A stretch of DNA of 64,000 nt from Margaritispora aquatica (taxonomy: Eukaryota > Ascomycota > Leotiomycetes > Helotiales > Discinellaceae), in contig VJWN01000032.1 of NCBI GenBank assembly GCA_007644065.1, forward strand, positions 242,149 to 306,148, read 5' to 3'. The notes beneath the pieces are model-generated. The model was given only the letters and a program-made list of their open reading frames with translations, made no database searches and was not told the origin of the DNA. Positions 48,000 to 58,391 of the stretch are shown piece after piece. A program made the position numbers and the translations under genes. The stretch's first letter is position 1. Every line of letters begins with the position of its first letter.

Positions 48000-49979
48000 A
48001 TGCGTTTCGCGACAGTTGTTAACGTTTTGTCACTCATTGGCTCAACCCTGTCAGTTGAATTGGCCAAAGACGAAACTCGTGCAGCTGGTAAGTATGCGAA
48101 TATAGGCATGTTCGAATTCCGTTGCTAACATCTGAGCAGAACTTTATGACAATGGAGTTGTGCATTCCAAAATCTTTAACAAGAAATTGGCGTTTTATGA
48201 AGCAGAACTTGCTGCAGGCTCCCTTGACTCTTCTGCTTATCCGAGACTGAGTTACACCAAATGTGTCAACGGCCTGGCTGTTGCCATCAAGGGTGACAAA
48301 AAACATACTTTCCGGTGTAAAAACGTGAGTTTTTACTGCGTCTCGAAAACACTATGTTGCTAACCGAGACAGATGGATCTATACGACTTCATCAACCATG
48401 CCACTCTTGGATCGCCGCACGCAGACCCTGTTTGGAACCAGACTGGTAGCTCATGCTGGGGATGGACTGATCCACGTTCTGGAAGAGAGTTTATTGGTGA
48501 GCAAGCTAACACTGGAATAGTGACATTATGCTGACAGCTGTAGCCTCCGGAATGTTTGATGGAACCGCAATGATAGAAATTCTTCCTACCGGGAGAATGA
48601 AGCAGCTTGGATTTCTGTGAGTTTCAGTCTCTTCATATGATGCTTTACTCTGACGTGTTTCTCAGACCATCGTTCGCACCGACTGCAGCCAACTCGCTGT
48701 GGCATGAGATCCGTGCTTATAAAAACTACATGCTTATTGGTAGCGAACTTGCAGGTCATGGAATTCAGATATTTGATATGAGCAAGGTGAGATTCAGTAA
48801 GTGACAGATCCGTTCTGCTCGCTAATTGAGAACAGCTCCTCAAGCTTGACCTTTCGAAGGGCCCAGTTGTTTTCGATAATAAGGTGGGCTCAGGCTTGGC
48901 AGGTCATTTCGCGAATTTGCCAGTGGGACGCACACATAATGTTGTGATCAATGAAGAACTGCAGTATGGTGTTGCTGTTGGAGCAGCTCCACGTACCGGA
49001 CCATGCAAAGCCGGTCTGATCTTCTTCAGTCTCAAAGACCCTTCTAATCCAATCTCTCTCGGATGTGATGGTCAAGATGGATACGTCCACGACGCGCAAT
49101 GTCTGGTCTACCGTGGTCCAGACAGGAAGTATCAGGGTCATGATATTTGTTATGGATACAACGAGGACACGCTCACTATGTTAGTCTTCTATTTTTGTTT
49201 TGGGAGACCACCGGCTAATATAAAGCAGCTACGATGTGACTTACAAAAATGCATCGAAGGTCATCTCTCGTACTTCTTATGAAGGTGCATCGTACACACA
49301 TCAAGGCTGGGTCCTTGACACAAAATGGCAAGAGTATCTTCTACTGGATGACGAAGTTGATGAGGAAGATTTCGCTGGCCCAGCTGCAGACGGTTACCCA
49401 GTGACTTACATCTGGGATATTAGATCTCTGGAAGCACCCAAGCAGACTGGTATCTACAAAGCCACCAACAAGGGAATCGATCACAACCAATACATCATTG
49501 ACGGCTTGAGCTATCAGAGTAATTACGGCGCGGGACTTCGAGTTTACGATGTATCATCTATTCCAAGAGATCCCACAGGTTCTTCTGTTTGCGAGATCGC
49601 CTACTTCGATATCTATCCTGAGGACGATGACCTTGAAGGAGGCGGAGTTATTGATTACTTTGGTACCTGGGCATCATATGCCTACTTCAAGTCTGGTTTC
49701 GTTTTCATCAACTCTCTGGAGCGTGGTGCATTCTTGGTCAAGATGACGAAGAAGGAGAGTTGTAGGAAGACTTGTGATGCGGATAACTGTCTGAGAGCCA
49801 TGCGTTCGTCAAGTGTGCCAGGACGTTTGGAGGAGAGCAAGAAGTTTTGCCAGAGTTTCACAAAGACATTTGTGGCTAATGTGACGGTTGTGGAGGATTA
49901 TGCTGCAAGCGCTTGCAAAGGGAATGTAATTAGCAGAGTCAGCTCTGCTTGTGGGTGTTTGCAGACTGGACATGATTGA
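48000..49979 (+). CDS. Secreted choice-of-anchor B family protein
   Basis: Seven exons: 48000-48087, 48140-48324, 48373-48496, 48544-48616, 48666-48786, 48836-49179 and 49229-49979, all GT-AG, give 561 aa. The N-terminus MRFATVVNVLSLIGSTLS is a signal peptide. The body has the LVIVD/beta-propeller-like blocks of this family: YDFINHATLGS, GSSCWGWTDPRSGREFIA, LWHEIRAYKNYMLIGSE, THNVVINEE, DAQCLVYRGPD, THQGWVLD, and YSFGTWASY-like FGTWASYAYFKSGFVFINS near the end. The last 80 residues are Cys-rich (six or more). Members are secreted and of unknown role, often called regulatory P domain or LVIVD proteins. Many small exons confirm the model. Confidence 0.88.
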
Positions 49980-50402
49980 GCATTGTATAAATCAGTCAGT
50001 GTTTGCAGTGCCTCAGCCTCAACAACGAAATTGGAAGGGACATACCAAATCATGCATTGTGATTGCTCTCGTGATAGACGCCATAATAGCAAAGCTGCAA
50101 GGGAAATTTTAGCCATTTGTAATCCAAGGCAGTAAAAGACACCTTAATATGACCTCTTGCTCCAACTATCTTCGAATATTTATAGCAAACTGTCTCAGCT
50201 TTTCCTGTTGCCTCATTTTAAGGGCTTCACCAGATGTCTTGCCAAGTATAATGACAGTTATTGCTAAGGCATGGGACCAGAACACTGAACACAGTTCCAA
50301 ATGAACGAGGTGGCTTCGTGGCTATGCTAAAAAATTCAGAGATTGATATATGTTCCAGGTCAACATTGAATGGTACAACGAAGAGTGCAACACCACAACA
50401 AA
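49980..50402. other. Intergenic region
   Basis: Downstream of the choice-of-anchor B gene and upstream of the small secreted protein; nothing else recognised. Confidence 0.5.
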
Positions 50403-50794
50403 ATGAAATCGTTTATCATTGTTGCGTTTCTGGCCATGCAGGCTTTTGCAGCTCCACCTGCTTGTCTAGTGAGTATCTCACCACTCTGGTTAATTTCTCT
50501 CACCATAACATTGTTATTTCGGGGTTTGAGAGATATAAATATACCCTCAAAGCAACGCGGGAGAGAATTATCTAATCAGTATCATTGCAGGAGCCATGTT
50601 TCCAAGAACCATGTGGAGTCGGAATTCCCGAGTCTTATTACCATGTTCCATCAGGACCATCACTGCCGCAGGGTCCAGGGATCGGTTGTCCTTATGTCAC
50701 TATTGCAAATGGGACTTTATGGACGGATTGCATGTGCTTGGACTATACAGCTGTTGGCCCTAATTTCCCCCTTTCATATTCCGGAATCGCGTAG
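50403..50794 (+). CDS. Small secreted cysteine-rich protein (candidate effector)
   Basis: Two exons, 50403-50468 and 50591-50794, joined by a 122-nt intron ending TTGCAG, give 89 aa. The N-terminus MKSFIIVAFLAMQAFAAPPA is a classic signal peptide with cleavage expected after AFA. The mature part, about 70 residues, has six Cys (ACL, EPC, EPC, IGC, DCMC) and one N-glycosylation sequon (NGT). The sequence is too short for the ORF lists to show both exons together. It resembles no family I can name. Size, secretion and Cys content match typical fungal effector candidates or surface-active proteins, but this is inference. It sits in a rapidly changing subtelomeric area. Confidence 0.72.
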
Positions 50795-51039
50795 TGTGTG
50801 GACAAATTTTGTGAAGACACAATCGGGAAGATAAAGAATAGGAGTAAGTAGTGAAGCAGGGATAGTGATGGGATTTTTTGTTGACAAGTAACCACAGGTG
50901 AAGCTTTATCGTGGATCAATCAAAACTTCTGTACCTCGCTAGGTGGAATAATAAACTCAAAGTACGGAGTAAAACGACCCCAAAACCTCTATTTCTCTCC
51001 ATCTCTCTATCAAGAAACAAAAGCTAACAACTATCAACT
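50795..51039. other. Intergenic region
   Basis: Short spacer between the secreted protein and the ferric-reductase relic. Confidence 0.5.
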
Positions 51040-52242
51040 ACAGTGGTTATACACAATATACCTCCTCTTTCGTCGATGAACAGCCTATCTCCTCGCCCTC
51101 CAAACCATAATCCACTCCATTGCCGAGCTAATGATTTATTTCCCTACCCACTCCACCAAATCCCACGAATTATACTTGATTTGGAGAATTATTGGTACTC
51201 TTGCCATGGTCCTTATGCTCCCCTTCTCTCTCCTCATCATCCGCAAATCAAATTACGAACCTTTCCTCATTTTACATATCATCCTCGCGGTTTCCACACT
51301 AGTGGGTAGTTCACACTAGTGGGTAGTTGGTGTCATGTCGAATACCTGTTTGAGAGGAAATAGGGTTATGAATTATGGTTGTATGGGGCATTCGGGGTCT
51401 AGATTTTCGATCGAATTCTCAGGGTGATGAGGATTTGAAAGACGGGAGTTCAGAAATCTGTGGTTACCGAGATCATGGAGACAATGGTGAGAGTTGATGT
51501 ACCTGGTGTGAGGTGGGGATTGGAAGCGGGGAAGCATGCTTACGTTTCGTTTCCGACATTAAGTTTGATGCCGCCGTGGGAGAATCATCCATTCTTGATT
51601 GTTCCTACAGCTTTGTTGCTAGGCAATCAGAGAGAGGTTTTGTGTGCGGAGACATCAGTTGGAGGGAGCTCGGATGATATACAGAAATCTGCTGCGGTAA
51701 CTTCTGTGTTGCCGAGCGAGGTTAAGCGAGCGGATGCTTATTCGTTGGAGTTCAGCAGGGCATCTTCAACACGGATGTGTAACACTGCTTATTCGAAAAG
51801 GAAAGGGCTTGAAGAGACACCTCTCTGCGCGCGTAAACCTGCCTACACTATTTGGAGGAGCATATTCCTCCCCTCACTCCTCTCTCCCGAAAACCGACCG
51901 CTCAATCGTTATCGTAGGCGGGATCGGTATCAACGGCGCATTCCCATACTTCAAAACCCATATTAACAGCAAGTTGTTCTGGAGTGTTAGGGATGGGAAT
52001 GAAGGGTTGGTGAGAGAGTTCAATGATTCTTTGGAAGATGGTGTAGAAAAAGAGGTTAGCATTGGAAGGAGATTTGACGTGAAGGAGTTAATTAAGAGAG
52101 AGGTTGGTGAGAAGGGAATGGGAAGGTTAGGAGTAGTGGTTTGTGGTACGGGTGGTATGTGTGACGAGGCTAGAGAAGCAATGGTTATGGCTTATCGAAG
52201 CTGGTGGTGGTTGAGTTGCATGTTAAGGCTTTCTGCTGGTGA
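51040..52242 (+). pseudogene. Ferric-reductase-like (FRE/NOX family) relic, 5'-truncated
   Basis: From 51040 the plus strand reads WLYTIYLLFRR-stop-TAYLLALQTIIHSI and LIWRIIGTLAMVLMLPFSLL, the last membrane helices of a ferric reductase. A 17-bp tandem duplication at 51295-51328 shifts the frame. Then come a TAG at 51361 and 51400 and a TGA at 51436, followed by KTGVQKSVVTEI, MVRVDVPGVRWGLEAGKH and PWENHPFLI (FAD-binding domain), IVIVGGIGINGAFPYF and VVVCGTGGMCDEAREA (NAD-binding domain). A further frame change is needed to reach VVELHVKAFCW before the natural stop at 52242. The first membrane helices and heme-binding part are absent. Each element is in the right order, so this is one dead gene. 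Confidence 0.85.
51295..51328 (+). repeat. Exact 17-bp tandem duplication
   Basis: CACACTAGTGGGTAGTT occurs twice back to back. It disrupts the frame of the ferric-reductase relic; removal of one copy restores the reading frame locally. Confidence 0.95.
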
Positions 52243-52686
52243 TTTGGCTAGGAGAAGGATCTTTAGGTAGTATTCTATTGATCGAGTGCAATTATCAACC
52301 CTTTCACTTCAAAATTTCTTTCCAGATCAACATATATCTCGCCTCTATCTTAAATTTCTCACTTATGAGTATCTTCTCTAACGATATAAGTATTGTTGTT
52401 CATCGTTTCGTTCTATGCCTAGGTATTATTTAGCCACATCAGAACTCGGAAATAGTCACTATTGTTAATCCAAGCCCTTGAGACCAAGTCTTAGCAAACT
52501 CGGCAATTTCATAGAGCCACACGATAGAGTTAAAGCAAGTGAATTAACTTTCAAGGTCCATGAAATGTATTAATATCCCAGCCTGACAATATTAAGTACA
52601 AAATGTCTCAAAAACTCTAGGTACAGACAGCGAATACTCAAAAAACCTAACTCTATCCGCCATCCGATCCAACCATTCTTCCGATT
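52243..52686. other. Convergent intergenic region between two relics
   Basis: AT-rich spacer of 440 bp; nothing recognised. Confidence 0.5.
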
Positions 52687-54195
52687 TTAGTCGAATCTCG
52701 TCTCTGCTTTACACTCACAGCCCAACCTAACCATTTTTTCTATTATAATCCACATTCCCGTTCGCGTTCCCTCCCAATACCCCTTCGCGCCCTCATTCAG
52801 CGGCACCTCCTCGGCCAAACCCCCTTCAAAAACCACCCTTGAAAACTCCACCGCATAACTATCCAAGACAGGAACCTTGCTCATCTCATTCCATGGCCCC
52901 ACCCCCTCGACTTCATCGCAATTCTCTGCAACTGCAATACATCATCTTCAATCCAAGCTCTCTCCATAACACCTCCTTCCTCTTTCCATAGTCCTTGAAG
53001 CGCTCTCACGAGACGGGGTACGACTAAATTCAGGCCGATAATTGAGAAGCAGATAAACATAATAAACATGAGGCCGAAGAAACTGACGGGGGCGTATTTT
53101 GTGCTGAGAAATTTCTGACTATCGCATAATTTCAAATTCTCGGCTGTCGTTTCTGGCACGATAAAGTCGTGGAGATTGACACCAGATTTGATCTGCGGAT
53201 TTCCGGGTGCAGCGTGGAGAATTCCATGAGATTGCAAACCTGCAAGAGAAATGTTGTGAAGATTCGCCATTTTTTGCCTCCATTGATCAGGGGGGAGACC
53301 AGCTGAAATTGCGACAGATTCAAAAAAGTTTACATTGGCTAAGAGCTGGTCGTTGGTGTGTAGGAAAAGGACGACTTGGCTGATTTGCATGAAACCTAAG
53401 TAGTTACGAACAAGGTCCCAGGTGGCGAGCTGGAGTTGGTTGTATCCGATTTCTGGAGAGTTGATAGGAATATCGGCCTTTCCACCCAAAGGGCTGCATT
53501 TATCAGCACCGTTGCAAAATTGGTACTACCAAGAAAAGAATGTTAGCATTCGGCATATTTGGCTGTTCTCAGAGTCCGAATTTCAGAAGCCGATTTAGGG
53601 AAACTCTCATTGCGACAAGAAAGAATTCTCTCCAAATTTACCCACCTGTTCGATACAGCCCACGAACGTCTGGTGGAGAGAAACGTTAGCCGACACACTT
53701 AATCGATTATGTTTTCGGAAAGCATGAACTCACGGTTAATTGGTCGGGTAAATAAACGTCATTAAATCCGTAAGAGTTTCCATTCCTTGTCACTTTGAAC
53801 CATGGATCCTTAACTGGCTGAGTGTAAACAACGTTAGAACGTAAAGCCAGCAAAGTGAGATCAGCATCGGTTTGATCGAGGTCTGCGATAGGTTGGAATT
53901 GACTGATATTCGTATCTCTTAGGGAAAAGGCGTTCCATCCGCAAGCAGCAATTAGTCAAGGTCAAAGACCAAATCGGATGTCTTACGAAAGTTTGTAAGC
54001 CTCCTCCTGATTTATAGAGCTTAAATTGGATATTACCCATGTATATTCTTGTACTAGAACATTATTCATAAGCCCCGGTCCAAAATTACAGTATTTGTAA
54101 AAGTCCCCTGGCAGCTGGCAGTACCAATAGTAAGCGAGCTGAGTTCCTCGAGTAGAATGCACAGAATATTTGCTCACGAGATTACAGATGAACCA
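52687..54195 (-). pseudogene. Relic of a fungal single-TM membrane protein, 5'-truncated
   Basis: Pieces in order on the minus strand: about 54195-53987 (STRGTQLAYYWYCQLPGDFY), 53938-53734 (WNAFSLRDTNISQFQPI), a 24-nt exon 53669-53646 (TFVGCIEQ) and 53525-52881 (YQFCNGADKCSPLGGKADIP ... PVSFFGLMFIMFICFSIIG). The first intron has a good donor (GTAAGA at 53986) and a branch-like CTAAT, but the acceptor is GG (53939-53940) where the frame requires AG. The coding frame then breaks at a run of five C (52902-52906); one extra base would continue to VPVLDSYAVEFSRVVFEGG, ending at 52687. There is no ATG at the 5' end. The family is a fungal extracellular-domain plus TM protein that I cannot name. Confidence 0.68.
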
Positions 54196-54978
54196 ATCGT
54201 ATCACATAGCGATGACGAGTCGGAAGATAATAAAACTTTCGATCTAGGCCGTGATACTTTCGACATGGAATACCCACCCATGCTTTCCGTTTGTACCACC
54301 CACGAGCGTGGAGATAGTACTATTGGCATCGACAAAACTATACGTCATCAGACTATCAAACGAAGGAGGTCCAACTCTCTTCCCTTAACTTCCACCTCAG
54401 GCAATTCTAGCACGTCGCTGCTTCCTTATAACGAAGGCAGCAGGGAACTTGTTAGTGACAGCGATTCCGAAGACTCAAGGGCCGACGACATCTGCTCCAA
54501 ACAGCGGAAGGTTTCCACTCTGCACTACAGGATAGTCTCCCGTAACAGCCGATCGGAACCATCTCCGCCTGTGTCAGACAACGACGAGGGTAGCGAAGAG
54601 GATGATGGGACTCTTAGCAATTCTCTCGACACCAGACTTACTAGCCCTTCCAAAAGTACCACTGCTACTGAGGTCACTTCTCCAATAGAACTTAAAGTCT
54701 ACCTAGTAGTTACCGATGTCGACCAGGATTGGGACGTCCGTAAGATTATTAGTAAAGAGGACCTTGATGGTGTTTCGTACTACTTGGTGGTTTGGTACCC
54801 TATACTGCTACCTAAGCACTCACTGGGACATACAAAGGAGTTGGTAGATAAGTTTGAGGCCCGCATTCGAGCACAACGCGGGGTTAACAACAAGCGAAGG
54901 GGACTAGGATCAAAGACCAGGCAGAAAGCGAGTGTAAAAGACGAAGCATTGGGTGGCCAGCAAGGGAGGAAGCCTTGA
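54157..54978 (+). CDS. Chromo-like protein with acidic, Ser-rich N-terminus
   Basis: ATG at 54157, 273 aa, no intron. Residues 1-175 are Ser/Asp/Glu-rich and disordered, with a basic KRRRSN patch (possible nuclear localisation signal). The C-terminal part reads DWDVRKIISKEDLDG, YYLVVWYPILLPKHSLGHTK and ELVDKFEARIRAQRG, matching the strand-strand-helix order of chromodomains (normally [WY]xVExI, YLVKWxG, a linker and LVxxFE). A tail rich in Lys and Arg ends the protein. Chromo proteins read histone methylation; this copy lacks one of the aromatic-cage residues in obvious place, so function is uncertain. The first 13 codons overlap the opposite-strand relic, so the true start may be later. Confidence 0.6.
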   Translation: MHRIFAHEITDEPIVSHSDDESEDNKTFDLGRDTFDMEYPPMLSVCTTHERGDSTIGIDKTIRHQTIKRRRSNSLPLTSTSGNSSTSLLPYNEGSRELVSDSDSEDSRADDICSKQRKVSTLHYRIVSRNSRSEPSPPVSDNDEGSEEDDGTLSNSLDTRLTSPSKSTTATEVTSPIELKVYLVVTDVDQDWDVRKIISKEDLDGVSYYLVVWYPILLPKHSLGHTKELVDKFEARIRAQRGVNNKRRGLGSKTRQKASVKDEALGGQQGRKP

Positions 54979-56134
54979 GGTCAGCCGCGGAAGCAAATAT
55001 AAAAGAGAAGCAATGTTCGATATATCAAGCCAATATTCTGGTAATCAGCTAGCAGCTTCTCTTTACATTACTCATTCTTAATTGCTAGTGTTCAGTCTAA
55101 TTGGAGCTATGGAAGTTTCATCCTCAATAATGGCATTTTAATTTGTGTCATGACATGTGGTTTAATTCCAAGGGTGATATATTTTCTATTGGATAATACA
55201 AAAAAGAAACCAGCAGCACAAATAAAATACTTCGTCGTCGCAACTGTGAAAGTATTCCTGCTAGTCAGGACACCAGTGACTAGAGCTAAAGTGTCTTTAC
55301 CATAACCCCCCATTCGTACTTTCATCCGTTACCTCCTCCCATTCCTGCTCCCGCTTATTAATAACTGAGTCTTACCGCTTCTTCATTGCCAATTTGACAA
55401 TCTTGCCGAGAGGTTCGAAAGTAGAGTTCCCTTCCCCACTGTTTGACTTCTTGTACAATTCAAACAAGACGATGTATGCGGAGGTAGGTTGCAGTATTTC
55501 CAGATGGGTACGGGTCAAGCACTTTCTGTGAGGGATAGTAAGTGATTTAGAAGGAGAGTGAAGTGCTGAAAACATACAATAGATCCATTAACTTCCTTGT
55601 AGGAGACATGTAATGTCCCAAAGTGGCTATAAACCCACCCATCCCTATCCAAGTCTCTGCAACAAAGACATTGTCTTGAATCATGATCTAGTCTTTCTCA
55701 TTTATTCAATTCTTGAAGTCCATCTCAAACCTCCTCAATTATTCTATGCAGCAGCTCTGACATCGCCTACACGTTCGAGTTTCTGCCTCCAGGTGATGAT
55801 GTATTTGTCAACATCCCAGCACAGATGCATCATCCAAAATAACAAACACAACGGGAACACAGAATTTGTGCTTGTGCTGCTTACAAGTTTCGAGTTACAA
55901 AGCTAACAGCCAGCTTCCCCGCAAGGAGTGGTGTGAAATATTTTGCATGTATAAAAGCATCACGCCATGCTTTCACAATGAGTTTGCAAAGGTTCAAAAG
56001 GATGTAGCCAGTGTCTCTTAAGTTGAAATGCTATGAGCAATACATATGGTGACAGATCAACAAATATTAAAGAAAGTGCTGAAACATAGCTTCTTATAGA
56101 TATATACAGAAGTGAAGTTCCAACAGATGCAGGC
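54979..56134. other. Intergenic region with possible coding remnant on minus strand
   Basis: 1.15 kb without a supported gene. Around 55660-55575 the minus strand reads DLDRDGWVYSHFGTLHVSYK followed by a GTATGT donor, which looks protein-like, but no complete frame follows. It may be a further decayed gene. Confidence 0.4.
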
Positions 56135-58391
56135 CTAAACAGCAGGAGCGAAGGAGAGATCATCCATGTAGTATGTCCTTAGAGCAGGTGTAGTGGTCGA
56201 ACAAGTCAACCGTACGTTAAACGTGTATGCCATCGGTGTTGCAGGAGTTGTGTAAGTTGCAACCACCTCTTTCCAAACAGTTGTGAGAGCGGCCGTTAGT
56301 GTTGTAGAGAAGATAGAGTTACTTAAAGTATTACCAATAGAATCTCCAATATAGAAGTAAACATTACAACCAGGATTATTGACAGATGCTTTGACCCACT
56401 GTGGAGAGATTTATGATTAGTATTGTAATAATTGGCATATTGGTCTTTTTTGGAGGATGGTTGGGACTTACACCACTGAATTTGTATAATTTGCTTGGGC
56501 TGAGGGTTACCGGTTGGTTGAACCATGTTTGATAAGCTGCAGCACCTTGTTTGTAGGAAATAGAGCCACTCTTGCTACCGAGATGAGCATTGCTGGTGTC
56601 TTCTAGATTATATGAGAAGAAGTTGGTATTGGTGAGCTTGATGACCCATGGAGAGGTGTTGCCTTCGAATCCGGAATTGAGAATGGTGTTTGTGTTCGTG
56701 GGGGACGGGGACGCTGAAGTAGTCTGATGCGGAGAAAGTTGTTAGTAATTTTTAATGGAAAGGATAGGGATTGACATACTGTTGTGGTTGTGGTTGTCGT
56801 CGTCGTTGTAGATTCTGACGAAGAGGTAGTTGAAGGAACGATTGAAGAACTACTGGTGTAAGAGCTAATATAAGAGCTAGATGCCGAGGTAGTCGATGGA
56901 GTAGATGAGCTCGTTGACTCGACTGTAGAGATTGACGATGACGGAGTCTTAGAGCTAGACTCTGATGTGGTCGAAGGGAGAAGCGAGCTGGTTGACTCGA
57001 CTAAAGAGCTGGGCTCTGATGTGGTCGAAGGGACAAACGAGCTGCTTGACTCGACTGAAGAGCTAGTCGTGGATGACAATGGAATGGTAGTCGACTCTGA
57101 TGAACTTGCAATGCTTGTAGTAGAGCTGCTTGCTACTTCGCTAGTAGTTGAGGAAACTATCAATGATGAACTCGAAGAAGGGGAGGTCACTCCATATCGA
57201 TAAGTGTTCAATCGATTGCCGGCACCACATGTTTCGGATGGGTTTCCAGGACATTGATAGTTACATTCAGAACTTGCGGTGGATACGCTTCCCGCGTTGA
57301 AGGTGTTGCCACAGAAGCACTACAGGACTAGTTAGTTTTAATGATTCTTAATTGGTGCCATTTCAGATTTGCTTACCTCTCTTCCATATTCGACTCCAAA
57401 GTAGCTGTACGCACGACAAGCTTTTGAACACTTTTGGACTGTCATTAAATCGTCATAATACGCCGCCGCACTGAGCGCACGTCCATTTGTAGCCTCAGTA
57501 TAGCAGCCATTGTCGGTGTAAGTCGTGGGGGCAGATGTTGGGCTCGTTGAGGCGGATGAAGATGATGTCGGTGTGGCAGGCCCAAACTTGTACAAGTTCA
57601 GCCTGTTATCACCTCCACATATCTCATTCTTGTTTCCTTGACAAGGGTATTGGCAGTCCGTCTCTGGAGCGGGTACAGACCCAGCAGCTAAGCTGTTGCC
57701 ACAATAGCACTATGATATGTAAGCTCAGGACTCAAGCAAGTGTGTGGGAACAAGTTTTTTTGACGAACCTCATGATAATATTCGAGCCCAAACAAAGAGA
57801 ACCCTGCCGTAGAACAGATTTCGGCACAGGATTCCACAGTCATATCATCGGTAAAAGTCGTCTTTGAAGCAAGCGCACGTCCGTTGGTTGCTTCTGTTTG
57901 GCAACCTACATAAGAGAACTCGGCTGAGCTGGGTGGTGCTGTATTCGAGCTGCTTCTCGAGTACATATTGAGTCGATTGCCGGCGCCGCAATCCTCAGCG
58001 GAATTTCCAGGACAGGAGAAATTGCAGTCACCGTCAGCAGCAGGGACACTGCCGGAGTTGATGGTATTTCCACAATAGCACTAGATAATGATTAGCGAGA
58101 TGTCACACAACCCCACCAAGGAGTATGTACTTCTTTTCCATATTCTACTCCGAAATATGTGAAGGAATTAGTGCAGTGGGATGCACAAATTTCCACAGTC
58201 ATAGCTTCGTCGAAATAGCTGTTGCCTGTGAGAGCTCTCATGTTCGTGGCCTCGGTATAACATCCAACAGAATCCCACCCAGGAACAACCGCCACGGCAC
58301 GAGCCTTCACCACCGGGCCCAAAGGAGAAGCATTGACGACGGTACCTGCAAAGAGCAGAGCACCAGTGATGGTAAAGACTGAACGCTGCAT
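56135..58391 (-). CDS. Secreted protein with three WSC domains, Ser/Thr linker and C-terminal carbohydrate-binding-like module
   Basis: Six exons, 58391-58131, 58080-57769, 57709-57377, 57319-56780, 56723-56472 and 56398-56135, give 653 aa with all introns in phase 0. A signal peptide (MQRSVFTITGALLFAGTVVNA) is followed by three WSC domains (roughly residues 40-130, 143-230, 250-340), each opening with GCYTEATN or GCQTEATN, each having a YFGVEYGxE / LFGLEYYHE site, CYCGN or CFCGN, and ending CGAGNRLN or CGGDNRLN. Then comes a Ser/Thr-rich, highly glycosylatable linker with a poly-Thr stretch, then a C-terminal module (FEGNTSPWVIKL, LYKFSGWVKA, TFNVRLTC, MDDLSFAP) like CBM_4_9 / galactose-binding folds. 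It probably binds wall polysaccharides outside the cell. No TM segment or GPI signal is seen. Confidence 0.9.

Noticed and set aside
55372..55660. Possible minus-strand gene with DLDRDGWVYSHFGTLHVSYK
   Set aside because: Only one protein-like fragment, no start, and the exon after the likely intron closes quickly; left as a note.
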